DNA from: Prorocentrum cordatum
Lineage: Eukaryota > Sar > Dinophyceae > Prorocentrales > Prorocentraceae
Reading direction: 5' to 3'
DNA: 64,000 nt
Assembly (NCBI GenBank): GCA_963575745.1
Contig: CAUYUJ010017871.1
Location: 747,045-811,044 of the forward strand
Shown one piece after another: positions 52,747 to 62,345 of this stretch. A program made the translations under genes and the position numbers. The number at the start of each line of letters is the position of its first letter. Position 1 is the stretch's first letter. The notes beneath the pieces were generated by a model. That model searched no databases, was not told the DNA's origin, and saw only the letters and a program-made list of their open reading frames with translations.

Positions 52747-53877
52747 ATGGGGCGCGGCGCGGGGCAGGGGCGTGGAGGAGGTCGCTCAGACGGACCCGCG
52801 GGATGGGTGTGCCAGGAGTGTGGCTACTACAACTTCGCCGAGCGCAAGTGCTGTCGCTTCGGGTGCCACGGGGGCGGCAAGCCGTCGCAGAGGGTCCTGG
52901 GCAGCTTCCTCCCGCAGGGGGCTTCAGGTCGTGGCGGTGCTCCTGGCGCTGGCGGTGGCGGGCGTGGTGGGCGTGCCGGTGCTGGCGCGCCTGCGACCCG
53001 TGCGCCGTGGTGGCGAGGTGATGAGGGCGGTGAAGGAGGTCAGCGTGCTGCGGGGATGGTGCTCTGTGACGATGAGCGGCGCGAGCTCGTCAGCATGTCG
53101 GATGTGCAGTTCGCCATTGCGACCAAGCTCTTCAGCGCGAGGATCAGGAACGAGCTCCAGCAGGCCAGGCGGCTGGTGCGTGAGGGGCTAGGCGACGACC
53201 TGTCCAAGAATAAGGCCGTCAAAGCGGCCCAGCTGCTGGCCGACGAGAAGGCGCAGAAGGTCAAGCGGACGGAGCACCTGCTGGAGCTGGCCAGGGCGAA
53301 GGCGAGGGCGGCCATCAACGAGACGGCGGACCTCACGGAGAAACTGGTGCAGCTGCGGCAGGAGCTGGCTGAGGCAGCCGCCAGGGCGCGCGAGGCGCTG
53401 GCGGCTCAGAGTGCCAGGCTGGCGGAGACCGCTGTGGCAGCTGAGGTGGCTACAGCAGCGTCTGCTACCCCTGCCTCCCTGCATGAGGTCAAGGCGGCGC
53501 TCGCGGGCTGGGCCAAGTCCAGCGGGGTGGAGGCGAGCCCAGTGCTCAGCCACGAGTTCGTCAAGCTGTCCGAGGCGGTCGAGAGGCTGTTCGAGTGGAA
53601 GAGCAAGGCTGCAGGTGAGGGGTCTGGAGAGCCAGATCCTGTGCAGCCGCCTCCTGCGGTGGCTGGCGCTGCTGCAGCCACGAGGGCAGGGGCTGCGGCA
53701 AGGCCGTCTGCTGGGGCTTAGCCTCGGCCGCAGCAGCCATCCCCTGAGGTGCAGCAGGCCTGGAAGGAGCTGGAGGAGCAGTTCGTGGACCCTGACAGGA
53801 GGAAGGCGGCTGAGGCACTCATCAACGAGGCCGAGATGGTGCGCACGGGAGAGGAGGAGATGGACGCAGAGACCTAG
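52747..53877 (+). pseudogene. LINE ORF1: zinc finger plus coiled coil
   Basis: ATG at 52747 (MGRGAGQGRGGG). Residues about 22-42 read WVCQECGYYNFAERKCCRFGC, a RanBP2-like arrangement (Trp, CxxC, Asn, then two Cys), likely nucleic-acid binding. A Gly-rich spacer follows, then a long helical region rich in Ala, Glu, Lys and Arg (about residues 140-260; ELQQARRLVREGL, KAQKVKRTEHLLELARAKA), probably a coiled coil for oligomerisation. An in-frame TAG at 53719-53721 ends the first 324 codons, but the same frame continues with the same composition (EVQQAWKELEEQFVDPDRR) to a second TAG at 53875-53877, so the first stop is probably a mutation. An earlier ATG at 52643, right after the leader, is in another frame without coding character. 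Expected role: chaperone/RNP protein of the element. Confidence 0.75.
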
Positions 53878-53878
53878 C

Positions 53879-54740
53879 AAGGGGCTTGGCGTCTGGAGGA
53901 TCTGCACGGTCAATGTAAACGCGTTCAGCAGCCTGGGCAAGTGCTTGATGGTGCAGGAGGTGCAGAACTGCAACGCCATCCTGGTGCAGGAGACCAGGCT
54001 GCTTGAGGGACGGGGTGGAGATGCCGAGGCTCAGCTCCGTAGTCAAGGATGGCGGGCGAAGAGTTCGCCAGCGGTACGATGTGAGTCAGGGGGGGCTCAG
54101 CACAGGAGGGCTCATCACCATGGTGCGACATTGCCACGGGATGGCGGAGGTCCAGGATCACCAGGCGGCGGTGGTGGTGGACGGCAGGGTGCATGTGCAC
54201 TCGGTGTCGGGAGTTTGTGGCGGTGGTCTCCTGCTTGCCAACCTGTACCTGGAGGCGGGGGTGGGCCTCAACCTCAGCAACATGTCGAGTCTCAAGCTGC
54301 TGGCGAGGAGGCTCAGGCAGTGCCGCAGAGAGTACGTGGTTGGCGGGAACTGAAATCTCAGCGAGGAGGAGCTGCAGGCAGGCGGGGTGTTGGCGCTGTT
54401 CGACGCGTCCGTGGTCAGACCAGCGGGGCCTACCTGTATGGCGTCAGGGCGGATCGTCGACTACTTCCTGGCGTCGCGCGGGCTGCTCGCGCAGGGAGCT
54501 CAGGTGGTGGTGGGCTCGCCTGTGTACCCGCGCGCGCAGTCATCGTCGAGGTCGCCAAGCAGAAGATGGAGGGCGCCATGGGGGTGATGCAAGGGCCTCG
54601 GGCTTTCCCTGAGGTCAGGCCGCACGGATGCTGTGCGAGGGGCCACCACAGCAGCTGGTTGCAGGCGAGGGGGCGCGTGAGGGAGCAGCTGGGACCAGTC
54701 ATGGCAGCAGCGGCAGGCGAGCAGGAGAGGGTGCTATAGG
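53879..54740 (+). pseudogene. LINE endonuclease domain (APE-type), broken
   Basis: The frame from about 53885 gives GVWRICTVNVNAFSSLG and EVQNCNAILVQETRLLEG. The Asn and the QETRL glutamate match the N-terminal metal-binding motifs of exonuclease-endonuclease-phosphatase enzymes. Near 54090 the frame changes in a run of seven G and continues LSTGGLITMVRHCHG, HVHSVSGVCGGGLLLANLY. The catalytic GDxN motif is damaged: it reads Gly-Gly-Asn-stop-Asn (54345-54356), consistent with Asp GAC to AAC and a Trp TGG to TGA change. After it come NLSEEELQAGG, GRIVDYFLASRGLL, then a second frame change near 54535 into VIVEVAKQKMEGAMG. It would nick target DNA for target-primed reverse transcription; this copy cannot. 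Confidence 0.72.
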
Positions 54741-57700
54741 ATGGCGCTGAGGCTAAGGTTCGCCCGCGTGCGAAGACAAGGTGGTGGCCCCGAGGCGCTG
54801 CCGACGGCATCATCGAAAAACCGCGTGAGACGGAGGTGGCGCGCATGGAGGCGCGCGCAAAGGGAAGGTGGTGGCCCCGAGGCGCTGCCACTGGCATCCT
54901 CGAAAAACCGCAGGAAGCTGAGGGGGGCGCTGGCCACGCCGCAGGGGCACGCAGGCTGGTCGACGACGAGGGCCAGCAGGCGAGGCCGCAGGAGGGCCGC
55001 GCCGCTGCCAACTGGAGGCCAAGCGAAGTGGGAAGGTGGTGGCCCCGAGGCGCTGCCAACGGCATCCTCGGAAAACCACGTGAGGCTGACGGGTTCGGTG
55101 GCTCTGGCCAGCAGCAGCGTGATGAGGGAAGGTGGTGGCCCCGAGGCGCTGCCGACGGCATCCTCGAAAAAACTACAGAAGGACCAGCGGGCGAGGTGGG
55201 GCCCCCTCAGCAGTGCGCCGCCGCCTCCGCCCGCGTTGGCCGCCGAGGTCTCAGGAGGCAGCCTGAGCAGGTGCTGCATGCAGCACGGTGCAGGCTGGCA
55301 CGACACGCTGCAGGTCTGCGGGATGCAGCGCGGGCTAGAGGAGGAGGCGGCGACGCAGGAGGGGCATCGAGGCTGCCCAGGAGCACCCCCCCATGCTGGG
55401 GCTGGCGGTATGCATCCGAGCCAGGCACCGTATGGAATCGCGGGTAGTCCCTTTCAGGTTGAAGTGGCTGAAGGAGCATACGTGAGGCCCCCCAGCCTCT
55501 GGGGAGAGAAGGCCGCCATCCTCCCGTGGAGGCGCGCGGAGGAGCAGGAGGAGAAGCGGGGCGGCTGCGCAGGCGAGGTGGAGCGCGAGGGTGCTCGCGC
55601 CAAGGACGCCCTCGCCGCCGCCTTCGCCACCTTCCTGGAGTGCGCAGAGGAGGAGTGGCTGGACGTGTACCAGCTGGAGGACCAGAGGGCCAGGTACGTG
55701 GGCAGGGCGCAGGGCTTCTCCACCAAGAAGGCGCGGCGCAGCGGGATTCAGGAGCCTCGGGCGCCGAGGCGCACGCCTGAGGCGGCGTGGATGGCGAGAG
55801 CGGCTAGCACGCTGGAGGCCGCTGCGAGAGCCCAGACGCCCCGAGGTAGGATTGATGCGCTCGACTTCCTGCCTAGGCTGGCGGAGCTGGTGCCTCAGAG
55901 GGTCAGGAAGTGGCAAGAGCAGGCCGAGAGCGAGCAGGGAGACAACCACGCCAGCACAGAGGCGGGCAGGTGGTTGCGGGTGCTGCAGCACGCGGGGCTT
56001 GCGAGCTGGGACCCCGCGGCACTCTTGACCCTGGCCGGGCTGGCCAAGCTGCGCGCCCACCAGCTGGCCAAGCGCGATATCGACGAGCGCGGCAGGCGGT
56101 TCGACGAGTGGGTCGACAGGCAGTTGAAGGGGGGGGCAGTAGGGCTGCACGCGGTCACGAGAGTGGCCGTGGGCTGGCAAGGCAGCGATTGTAGTTCCTC
56201 GGCAGAGCCCCACAGCCTATGCCAGGAGCTGGACGCCCTCGAGCAGGAATTGGGCAAGCTGTGGCGAGTGCGGCGCGCCCATGAAGATCTGGCGTGGCCA
56301 GACGACCTGGGCGTGAGGCCGAGCAGGCCTTCAGTGGAGGAGATGAAAGTGGTGCTACGTACGTTCAGGATGGGCACCGCGGCGGGCTTCGAGGCGATCC
56401 AGCCGCGGCAGCTCCTGGTGCTCAGCGACGAGGGCCTCGAGACGCTCATCGACGTCGTGATGGCGGTCGAGCAGGCGGCGGAGTAGCCACAGCTGAACAA
56501 CAAGATCGTGTTCCTGGCCAAGCGGTTAGGAGGTGTGAGGCCGGTGGCCATCGCCCACGCGCTCGCGAGGATTCAGGCGAGGCTGCGCAGGCCAGCGGCG
56601 GTCGAGTGGGAGCGCAAGATCGATCGGCCTTCCTTCTGGGCGTCCAGAGGGAAAGGTTGCGAGAGGGCGGTCCGGCAGCAGGCGGTGGAGTGCGAGTGGG
56701 CCTCGGCCAAAGGACGTGATGCGGGTGGCGCCTCCTGCTGGGTCGCCGCGCTGGTGCTCCTGGGCCTACTCAAGGCGTGCGAGCAGGTGGAGCACGGACA
56801 CCTCATTCGCGCTGCGAGGAGGACTGGGTTTCCCTTGTGGCAGCTCAAGCTGCAGATCAGCCTGTATAGGTCGGCCAGGTGGCTGGCGCGCGACAAGGCT
56901 GTCAGCGACGCCACCTACACGGAGCAGGCCGTGTTGCCAGGGGATGGGCTGGCGACGCTCATGCTCAAGATGTTGTTGCTGGAGCCGCTGGGTAGGCTGC
57001 AGGCGCTGGTACCCACGGTGGCCCTCTCGGTGGTCGTGGATGACATCATGATCAGGAGGGTTGGTGGCCTGCAGCGCGTCGTCAGGGACATCGCGACAGC
57101 GGCCAGGCATCTCGAGGCCCTGCTCGGCGAGGTGGCCCTGGCGGTCGCTGTCAAGAAGTCCAGGGCGCTCGCCAACTTCCCTGAGGCGAGGCAGGAGCTG
57201 GAGAGGAGGCTGCGCAAGCCGCTGGGGGCGCAGGCGGCGCGGCAGGAGCGCAACCCTGGAGTCGACTTCAGCGGGGGCAAGAGGCTGGGGCGCGCGGTGC
57301 GCGCGGGACGCTTCCAGCAGGCGGGGCAATGGCTGAGGAAGTGCAAAGTGCTGAAAATGGTGAAGGCCAAGAGGTTCGCCACGAGGAGGGTGGTGAAGAC
57401 AGGGCTGCACCCTAGCATCGGCTACGGCACGGCCAGCACGGGGCGTGCGATGGGCGAGCTGGACCGCGCCAGGACGATGACGTTCGTGGCGGTGTCCAAC
57501 TCCACGGCGAGCAAGAGTAGATCGCTGGGACTGCTGCTGCAGCCTGGGCTCGACCCGATCATTGACGCGACATGCATGCCCGTGATGATGTTGTTGCGGG
57601 CGGTGTGGGAGAGCTGGGTGCCTCTCCACATGGTGGCACGCTGCCTACAGGACAGGGGGGGGGGGGCACGGAGGATCGGTTGGGAGGTGGCAGCGGCCAA

Positions 57701-58034
57701 CAGCTGGGTCATGGACGACGGCGACACCATTGCGCCGCTCGGCGTGGCGCCGTGGGTAGTGCGCAAGCTGATCATGCGAGGAGTACAGCGGTGGCAGTGG
57801 AGGCAGGTCAGCAAGGGCCCAGGGTGTGGCCACCTGGCGGGAGGCCCCGAGCTCGAGCCGCTGGTGAGGCTGACCACCACAGGCAGATTGCACCACCCTG
57901 AGGGTCTGCTGGGAGGAGGCGCTGGCAAGGTCAAGGCGCGGCTCACGCAGCGCGAGATGGCGTACCTGCGGTCCCTCATCGTCAACGGGCAGTGGACGCA
58001 GGCACGAAAAGGCGGAGAAGGGGCTGGCGAGTAG
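54741..58034 (+). pseudogene. LINE ORF2: linker and reverse transcriptase
   Basis: One frame from 54741 to 58034, interrupted only by the TAG at 56484-56486, where the relatives I remember have Trp, so TGG to TAG is likely. The first third is a linker with four 45-bp repeats. The RT fingers follow (MKVVLRTFRMGTAAGFEAI, KRLGGVRPVAIAHALARIQ). Motif A reads LVLLGLLKACEQVEH: the catalytic Asp position holds Gly (GGC, 56763-56765). Motif B is AVLPGDGLATLML. Motif C is intact as SVVVDDIMI (57027-57050). The thumb region follows (LRKPLGAQAARQERNPGVD). RT would copy the element RNA at the nick. With the motif A Asp missing and a stop codon present it is inactive here. Near 58005-58020 the frame changes within an A run into the knuckle and RNase H region. 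Confidence 0.82.
54778..55175 (+). repeat. Four copies of a ~45-bp repeat inside the LINE linker
   Basis: AAGGTGGTGGCCCCGAGGCG starts at 54778, 54865, 55033 and 55129, each followed by CTGCC(G/A)(A/C)(C/T)GGCATCnTCG(A/G)AAAA. All are in the same reading frame (GGGPEALPTASSKNR, GGGPEALPLASSKNR, and so on) despite unequal spacing of 87, 168 and 96 bp. Confidence 0.85.
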
Positions 58035-59913
58035 CGCTGAGTGCCTCAGGTGCGGGTTGGAGGGCACCCTGATGCACAGGCACTGCGACTGTGCAAGCTG
58101 GCAAGAGGTGCTGGCCCTTCCCCCTGGCCTGGCGGACCTCAGGAGGAGATAGCCTGAGCCTGGGGCCCAGCTGCTGCTGGACAGGTGCCTGTGGCCAGTG
58201 CCGAGGGGGCTGCGCAAGCCTCAGGCCAGCGACCTGGTCTGCTGGAAGGGTGATCATGAGGGAGGGGTTCTGCCAGCTGGTGAACTTTTCCTGGGCGGCT
58301 CGGTGTTCGAGGCGGACTACGGCGAATTCGTGTCGGCGGGCTGGAGTGCAGTCGCGCTGCTGGAGGGCGAAGACGTGTACAGGGCGTCGATCGCAGGACA
58401 GATGGTCGGCCCGTACGTCGACATCAACGGCAGCGAGCGCACGGCGGTGATCATGGCGCTGAGGTGCGGCAACGGTGGCACCGTGCTGGTTGTGGACTCG
58501 AAGTACGTGCCCGACGGTTTCTACCAGGTGGGGCGTATGCGCACGACGGCCAGCGGTCATTCGTGGGCGCACCTGTGGAGGCAAGCTTGGGCTCTACTGG
58601 ATGAGCGCGGAGGCCTGGGAAGCGAGGTGCACCTGAGGTGGGTGCCCAGACACAGCACGAGGCAGCAGGTGGTGGCTGGGAAGGTGTCGCACCGTGACTG
58701 GTACGGCAATCGCCTGGCCGACCGCGCGGCCAAGGAGGCTGCCGCAGCGGGACGCTTGCCTGGCCGTGAGCGTATGATGCTTGCTCTTAGCCGAGGACTC
58801 GTCGACAGGGTCGCATTGTGGTGCTCGGCGGTGGGCACCTGGGTAGACGGCAGCGACACCACGCACGGCAAGGCGAAGCAGCAGCGGGCTCTTCCCGAGA
58901 GGCGTGCCGCAGCCGCGCAGGTGGCCTGCACCTGGCGCGGGCAGCCTGGGCAGCCCAGGTGGTGTGAGGTCTGCAGGTGGGAGGAGAAAGCGGGCGAATG
59001 CCCAGGCTCCATCGTGGCGGACGCGGCGAAAGCCAACAGGAGGCTGAGGCAGCAGGGGCTCACCGCCCACGACCTGGTGGTCATCCGCCCCGCCGTGGAC
59101 GAGCAGCTGGAACGCAGGATGCCGTTTGTCGCCTGCCGCTGCTGCGGGCTCGCGGGAGCCGCCAGGGCATGCGGCTTCAGCAGTGAGTGCAAGCTGCCGC
59201 CTTCCGAGGCGGGCAGTGCGGTGGTGGCCAAGCTGCAGCGGGGGCTCGCGCCCCGCACGGCAAGGGTGGTGCCAGTAGTCATCGCGCGCCTCGACGACCT
59301 GAGTGGGGCGTTGCTGGACGTGGGGGCGCCTGGCGGGTGTGCAGACCAGACGACGGCGGCCAGCACCGTGGCTGGAGGGGCGGACGTGCAGGAGACCACG
59401 CCTGCAGCGCCGCCTGCCTGTGGAGGCGGAGGCGCCTCGCCGAGGTTGGCCGCCGCTGGGGCTCCAGGACGTGAGAGCCAGCCGCTAGCGGGCGGCCCTG
59501 AGGAGGTCGGCGTGGACGAGCTGCTGGTGACCACGCTGGAGGAGCCGCCTGCTGGCGGAGGGGGAGGAGGTGCGCCCCAGCGGCGCTGCAGGCGCGCGTG
59601 CAGTCCTGCGCCGTCGCCGCATCGCGAGGCCAAGGTGGCCAGGCTGCAGGAGGAGAGCCAGCCGCCTGCAGGTGGCCCTGCTGCTCGATGCGAAGCAGGG
59701 GCTGTGGGCGGCGGCGGCGAGGCCAAGGTGGCCAGGCGGCAGGAGGAGAGCCAGCCGCCTGCAGGTGGCCCTGCTGCTGGAAGCGAAGCAGGGGCTGCGG
59801 GCGGCGGCGGCGGCTGGCCGAGGCCGCGGCGCCGAGCGCGAGAGCGAAGCTGCTCGCCAGGCCTGGCCGCCAAGGTGGCTAGGCTGCTGCGGGCTGCGAG
59901 AGGTGAGGCCTGA
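58020..59913 (+). pseudogene. LINE RNase H and C-terminal zinc region
   Basis: The first part reads SSAECLRCGLEGTLMHRHC, a CCHC-like knuckle, then a TAG at 58150-58152. From 58198 the frame is open to the TGA at 59911-59913. RNase H: ELFLGGSVF, where the first catalytic Asp would be but Gly (58294-58296, GGC) stands, then SERTAVIMAL with the Glu, VLVVDSKYV with the second Asp, WVPRHS, and DWYGNRLADRAAKE with the last Asp. Downstream are VACRCCGLAG and a Cys-rich block (about 59120-59200) that may bind zinc, then a low-complexity Gly/Ala tail with 31-residue repeats. RNase H would remove the RNA strand after copying. The lost Asp makes activity unlikely. Confidence 0.78.
59626..59811 (+). repeat. 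93-bp (31-aa) tandem repeat at the LINE C-terminus
   Basis: Two units beginning GAGGCCAAGGTGGCCAGGC at 59626 and 59719, encoding EAKVARLQEESQPPAGGP and EAKVARRQEESQPPAGGP. Partial relatives lie upstream (ESQPLAGGPEE, about 59472) and downstream (AAKVARLL). The frame is kept. Confidence 0.88.
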
Positions 59914-60007
59914 CTGGCGGCCTCGGGCGCGTGACCACGCCGAGTCGAGGGCGCGCGCGGGGGCGCGCGCGGGGGTGATCGTGGCTCGACACGGTCGCTC
60001 TACCCCG

Positions 60008-60200
60008 CGGGCATCATCCTCCTCCTCCTCCCCCTCCTCCTCTCTCCTCTCCTCTCCTCCTCCTCCTCCTCTCTCCTCCTCCTCCTCCTCCCCTCCTCCT
60101 CTCCTCCTCCTCCTCTCCTCCCCTTTCCCTCCTGCTCCCCCTCCTTCTCCTGCTCCTCCTCCTACTCCTCCTCCTCCTCCTCCTCCTCCTCCTCGTCTCC
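60008..60200 (+). repeat. CTC microsatellite at the LINE 3' side
   Basis: (CTC)n and TCTCCTCTCC variants over about 190 bp. Together with 52510-52620 it encloses the LINE. Confidence 0.93.
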
Positions 60201-60303
60201 TCCTCCTGCACGGGGAAGCGGTGTACGCCCAAGCCGTGCGCCCCGGCGACAGCCACGCCACACACCTCGAAAGGAATCGCACCGTGCCGCCAAGGCATAC
60301 GCA

Positions 60304-60444
60304 GAAGGCACCTACACACCACCACCGTGCCAAGCCAGGGCTATCCTGGCCCTGGCATGGTGCATACGCCCTGCTGGCCGAGGCCAGGAGGGTCTATACA
60401 CAATCCTAGGACGCCTGGCACGGTGGTGGTGTATAGACGCCTTC
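60304..60444. mobile_element. Fold-back element B, copy 2
   Basis: 141 bp. Left GAAGGCACCTACACACCACC and right, reverse-complemented, GAAGGCGTCTATACACCACC; both arms continue ACCGTGCCA. The centre CTGGCCGAGGCCAGGAGGG and the GTATACAC-type flanks resemble element B at 27077. Confidence 0.8.
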
Positions 60445-60521
60445 GTCGGAGGGCAGGTGCAACCGTCGGAGCCTCTATCAGCGACGATTTGGAGGAACGG
60501 ACAGCATAAGCAAACATCTTC

Positions 60522-60650
60522 GGAACTCCGCACGGACTGCTTGGATCAGCGCTGGGCCCCCCGGCGGCGCCTCCGGCGCCGCCCCCGGCGCGCTCCACGC
60601 GTCAGGGAGGGGGGATCCGGCACCGATCCAAGAAATCCGCGTGGAGCTCC
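60522..60650. mobile_element. Inverted-repeat element D, copy 4
   Basis: Left GGAACTCCGCACGGACTGCT, TGGATCAGCGCTGGGCCCCC; right ACCGATCCAAGAAATCCGCG, TGGAGCTCC. Core GGCGGCGCCTCCGGCGCCGCC-like palindrome. The outer flanks (ATAAGCAAACATCTTC and ATAAGTTTGTGCTTG) also mirror one another. Confidence 0.85.
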
Positions 60651-60859
60651 ATAAGTTTGTGCTTGTGCAACTCTGTCTTTTCGGGCATGAATCAGAAGAT
60701 GCAGAACCTGGACGTCCTTGCGCAGGCGAAGGTGTCCCCAAGTCAAGCCGGGCGGGATCAACCAGGGCCAAGTCAAGGCCTCCCCTGGGCAATGCAGTCG
60801 CAGAAGCGTCAACCCAGTCGTGGTGTATCTGAGCATGCAGGGGGGGGGGGGCGGGGACC

Positions 60860-61120
60860 TAGGGAAGCCCGCTTCGGTGAAGCCCTGCCCCCTGGGGGCA
60901 GAGTGCGGCGAATCGCTCGAGCAGGGCATCGTGTGTAATTTCGACGGGCTCCCTGGCGACAAGTAGCTGGACAAGGATGTAAACACATACGAGATCGAGG
61001 ATGCCGATGGAGAGAAACCAGCAGCACCAAGGAGATGTAGCCGTTGCGCTGAAGATGGCGATGATGAAGGAGCAACAGACTCATTCCGGGACTCGCGCTT
61101 GGATTTGGGCCTCCAATGAG
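60860..61120 (+). other. Possible coding remnant, unknown
   Basis: The + strand frame reads KPCPLGAECGESLEQGIVC, NFDGLPGDK, a TAG near 60964, then LDKDVNTYEIEDADGEKPA and RRCSRCAEDGDDEGATDSF to a TGA near 61118. Composition is protein-like but a stop interrupts it and I recognise nothing. Confidence 0.22.
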
Positions 61121-61494
61121 CATACAGTGCCTCTTCGACTACTAGTTTCCACATCGGTAGTGCTTTGGAAATGAGTTCGGTTGGTGGCTCTTGATGGCAA
61201 GCCAGCAGAATTGTGGTGCTGCCATGTATTAATCAATGCGACCATCTGTGCTGCAAGACTGCGGTGCGACTGAAGATGCAAAGCCTAATCGGCCCGAACA
61301 TGTTCACGGCAACAGGACAAGGCACCGCCTGCGACCGCGCGGCGTGAATAAGGGCGATAACGCGTCACGGACACACCGTGACATGTACTAGATTCGATTA
61401 CTCCCCGAGTGCTCCTCGTTCCTGCCACCACCGTACGCCTGACTTGTCATGCGTTCCCCTTCTCCTCTCTCCCTCCCCGGTGACAAACAACATG
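61121..61494. other. Spacer, no gene
   Basis: Moderate-GC unique DNA; nothing supported. Confidence 0.45.
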
Positions 61495-61625
61495 AGAACC
61501 CTACCCCCGCCCCCCACGACTTCGAAGTGGGGGTGGGGTGTCACTTCGTTCGGGGGCTCCCGAGCGAAATGACCCCCCCCCCCACCCCCCCCTGTAGAAA
61601 TCGTGGGGGATGGGGTGTGGGGTTC
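61495..61625. mobile_element. Inverted-repeat element F with ACATG target duplication
   Basis: 131 bp hairpin. Left GAACCCTACCCCCGCCCCCC and ACGACTTC; right, reverse-complemented, GAACCCCACACCCCATCCCC and ACGATTTC. The inner arms also pair (GTCACTTCGTTCGGG with GAGCGAAATGAC). ACATG occurs at both flanks (61490-61494 and 61626-61630). Confidence 0.8.
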
Positions 61626-61630
61626 ACATG

Positions 61631-62000
61631 CATTCTCTGACCTCCTCCCCTCCTTCCTCCCGCATGCCTCCTGCTGCCGCTCTTCTGACGCCGCGCTCTC
61701 GCCATGCCGTGGCCCGGAAAAACTCGCACGCACGCCCGTGTGCGCAGGTCTCGCGCGGGTCGCACGCAGGGCAGGCAGGGCGCGAGAGATCCAGAGAGCG
61801 CAGTGAGCGCCCAAGCCCGAGCCCCCCTCCAAAGCCCCCCTCCCAAGCCCCCGCCCAAGCCCCCTTCCCAAGCCCCCGCACCTCCAGAGTCTCCAGGGTC
61901 AGCTTTGGGCACCCTGGATCTCCGATCCAGGGTACTCCCAAGGCCCCCCCCCCCCAAGCCACAGAGAGCGCCGCGCTGACTGCGCGGGTGGGTGCGACGT
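61631..62000. other. 3' flank of the HhH gene, no other gene
   Basis: GC-rich DNA with CCCAAGCCCCC iterations near 61830-61880, downstream (minus sense) of the HhH stop codon. Confidence 0.5.
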
Positions 62001-62002
62001 CA

Positions 62003-62155
62003 TCAGGCCGCGCTGCGGATGAGGGTCTGGATGGAGAACCTGTGCACCGTGCCCGACTTCACGAGCTCGTCCAACCTATGAATTTCGCCATTCTCCCTGT
62101 ACTTCATGATCGCCCTGGCCGTTTTGTCCCCGATTCCCTTCAGGGACAGCAAGTC
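62003..62155 (-). CDS. HhH-protein last exon (kinesin-10/KIF22-like tail)
   Basis: Minus-strand exon of 51 codons, in phase from GAC at 62155 to the TGA at 62003. It reads DLLSLKGIGDKTARAIMKY, RENGEIHRLDELVKSG and ends LIRSAA. LKGIGDKTA is a helix-hairpin-helix core (hydrophobic, then GIG), a DNA-backbone-binding fold. Joined to the preceding exon it gives AVLNHGSHEDLLSLKGIG. This matches the pattern at the C-terminus of kinesin-10/KIF22 proteins (a leucine/Asn-Gly-Ser segment leading into HhH, then a Leu-Asp-Asp/Glu-Leu segment), where it helps the motor bind chromatin. An HhH of another protein cannot be excluded, because no motor domain is inside the window. The frame stays open upstream of 62155 into the intron, so an unspliced start is formally possible, but the spliced reading fits the family better. 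Confidence 0.6.
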   Translation of the reverse strand, partial: DLLSLKGIGDKTARAIMKYRENGEIHRLDELVKSGTVHRFSIQTLIRSAA

Positions 62156-62345
62156 CTCTCTACCATGACCCAAAACAAACTCTTGACTGATACGGATCCT
62201 GGACACCACGTAGCTCCCCTGGGCCGGCTTTTCATCATAGGTTTTTCGTTTGACGGTTGAGGCCCGAAAAGGGGCCCGAGATGCTGGAATAAGTTGTGAC
62301 ATCTAGAATCCATGTTCTACGAGACCCCTTTGGATCATGGTGGTC
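62156..62345 (-). mobile_element. Introner-like intron with inverted ends and direct repeats
   Basis: 190 bp between the two HhH exons. On the + strand the sequence GTCCTC stands at both sides (62153-62158 and 62343-62348). Just inside, CTACCATGACCCAAA (62160-62174) and the reverse complement of 62329-62343 (CCACCATGATCCAAA) match at 13 of 15 positions. On the minus strand the splice would be GA...AG (CACGAG then GACC; GAGAG then GACTTG); GA donors are used in dinoflagellates. The interior (62220-62275) resembles repeats at 33160 and 33615. Confidence 0.65.

Larger units (their letters stand above)
52621..60007 (+). mobile_element. LINE (non-LTR) retrotransposon, near full length, decayed
   Basis: Runs from the spliced-leader cap to about 60007, where CTC repeat begins. 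Order: 5' UTR, ORF1 (zinc finger and coiled coil), endonuclease, a linker with 45-bp repeats, RT, CCHC-like knuckle, RNase H, C-terminal zinc region and 31-aa repeats. I count at least four in-frame stops (53719, 54351, 56484, 58150) and at least three frame changes (about 54090, 54535, 58010). No poly(A) tail is seen. The copy is non-autonomous, but all domains can be read. Confidence 0.88.
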
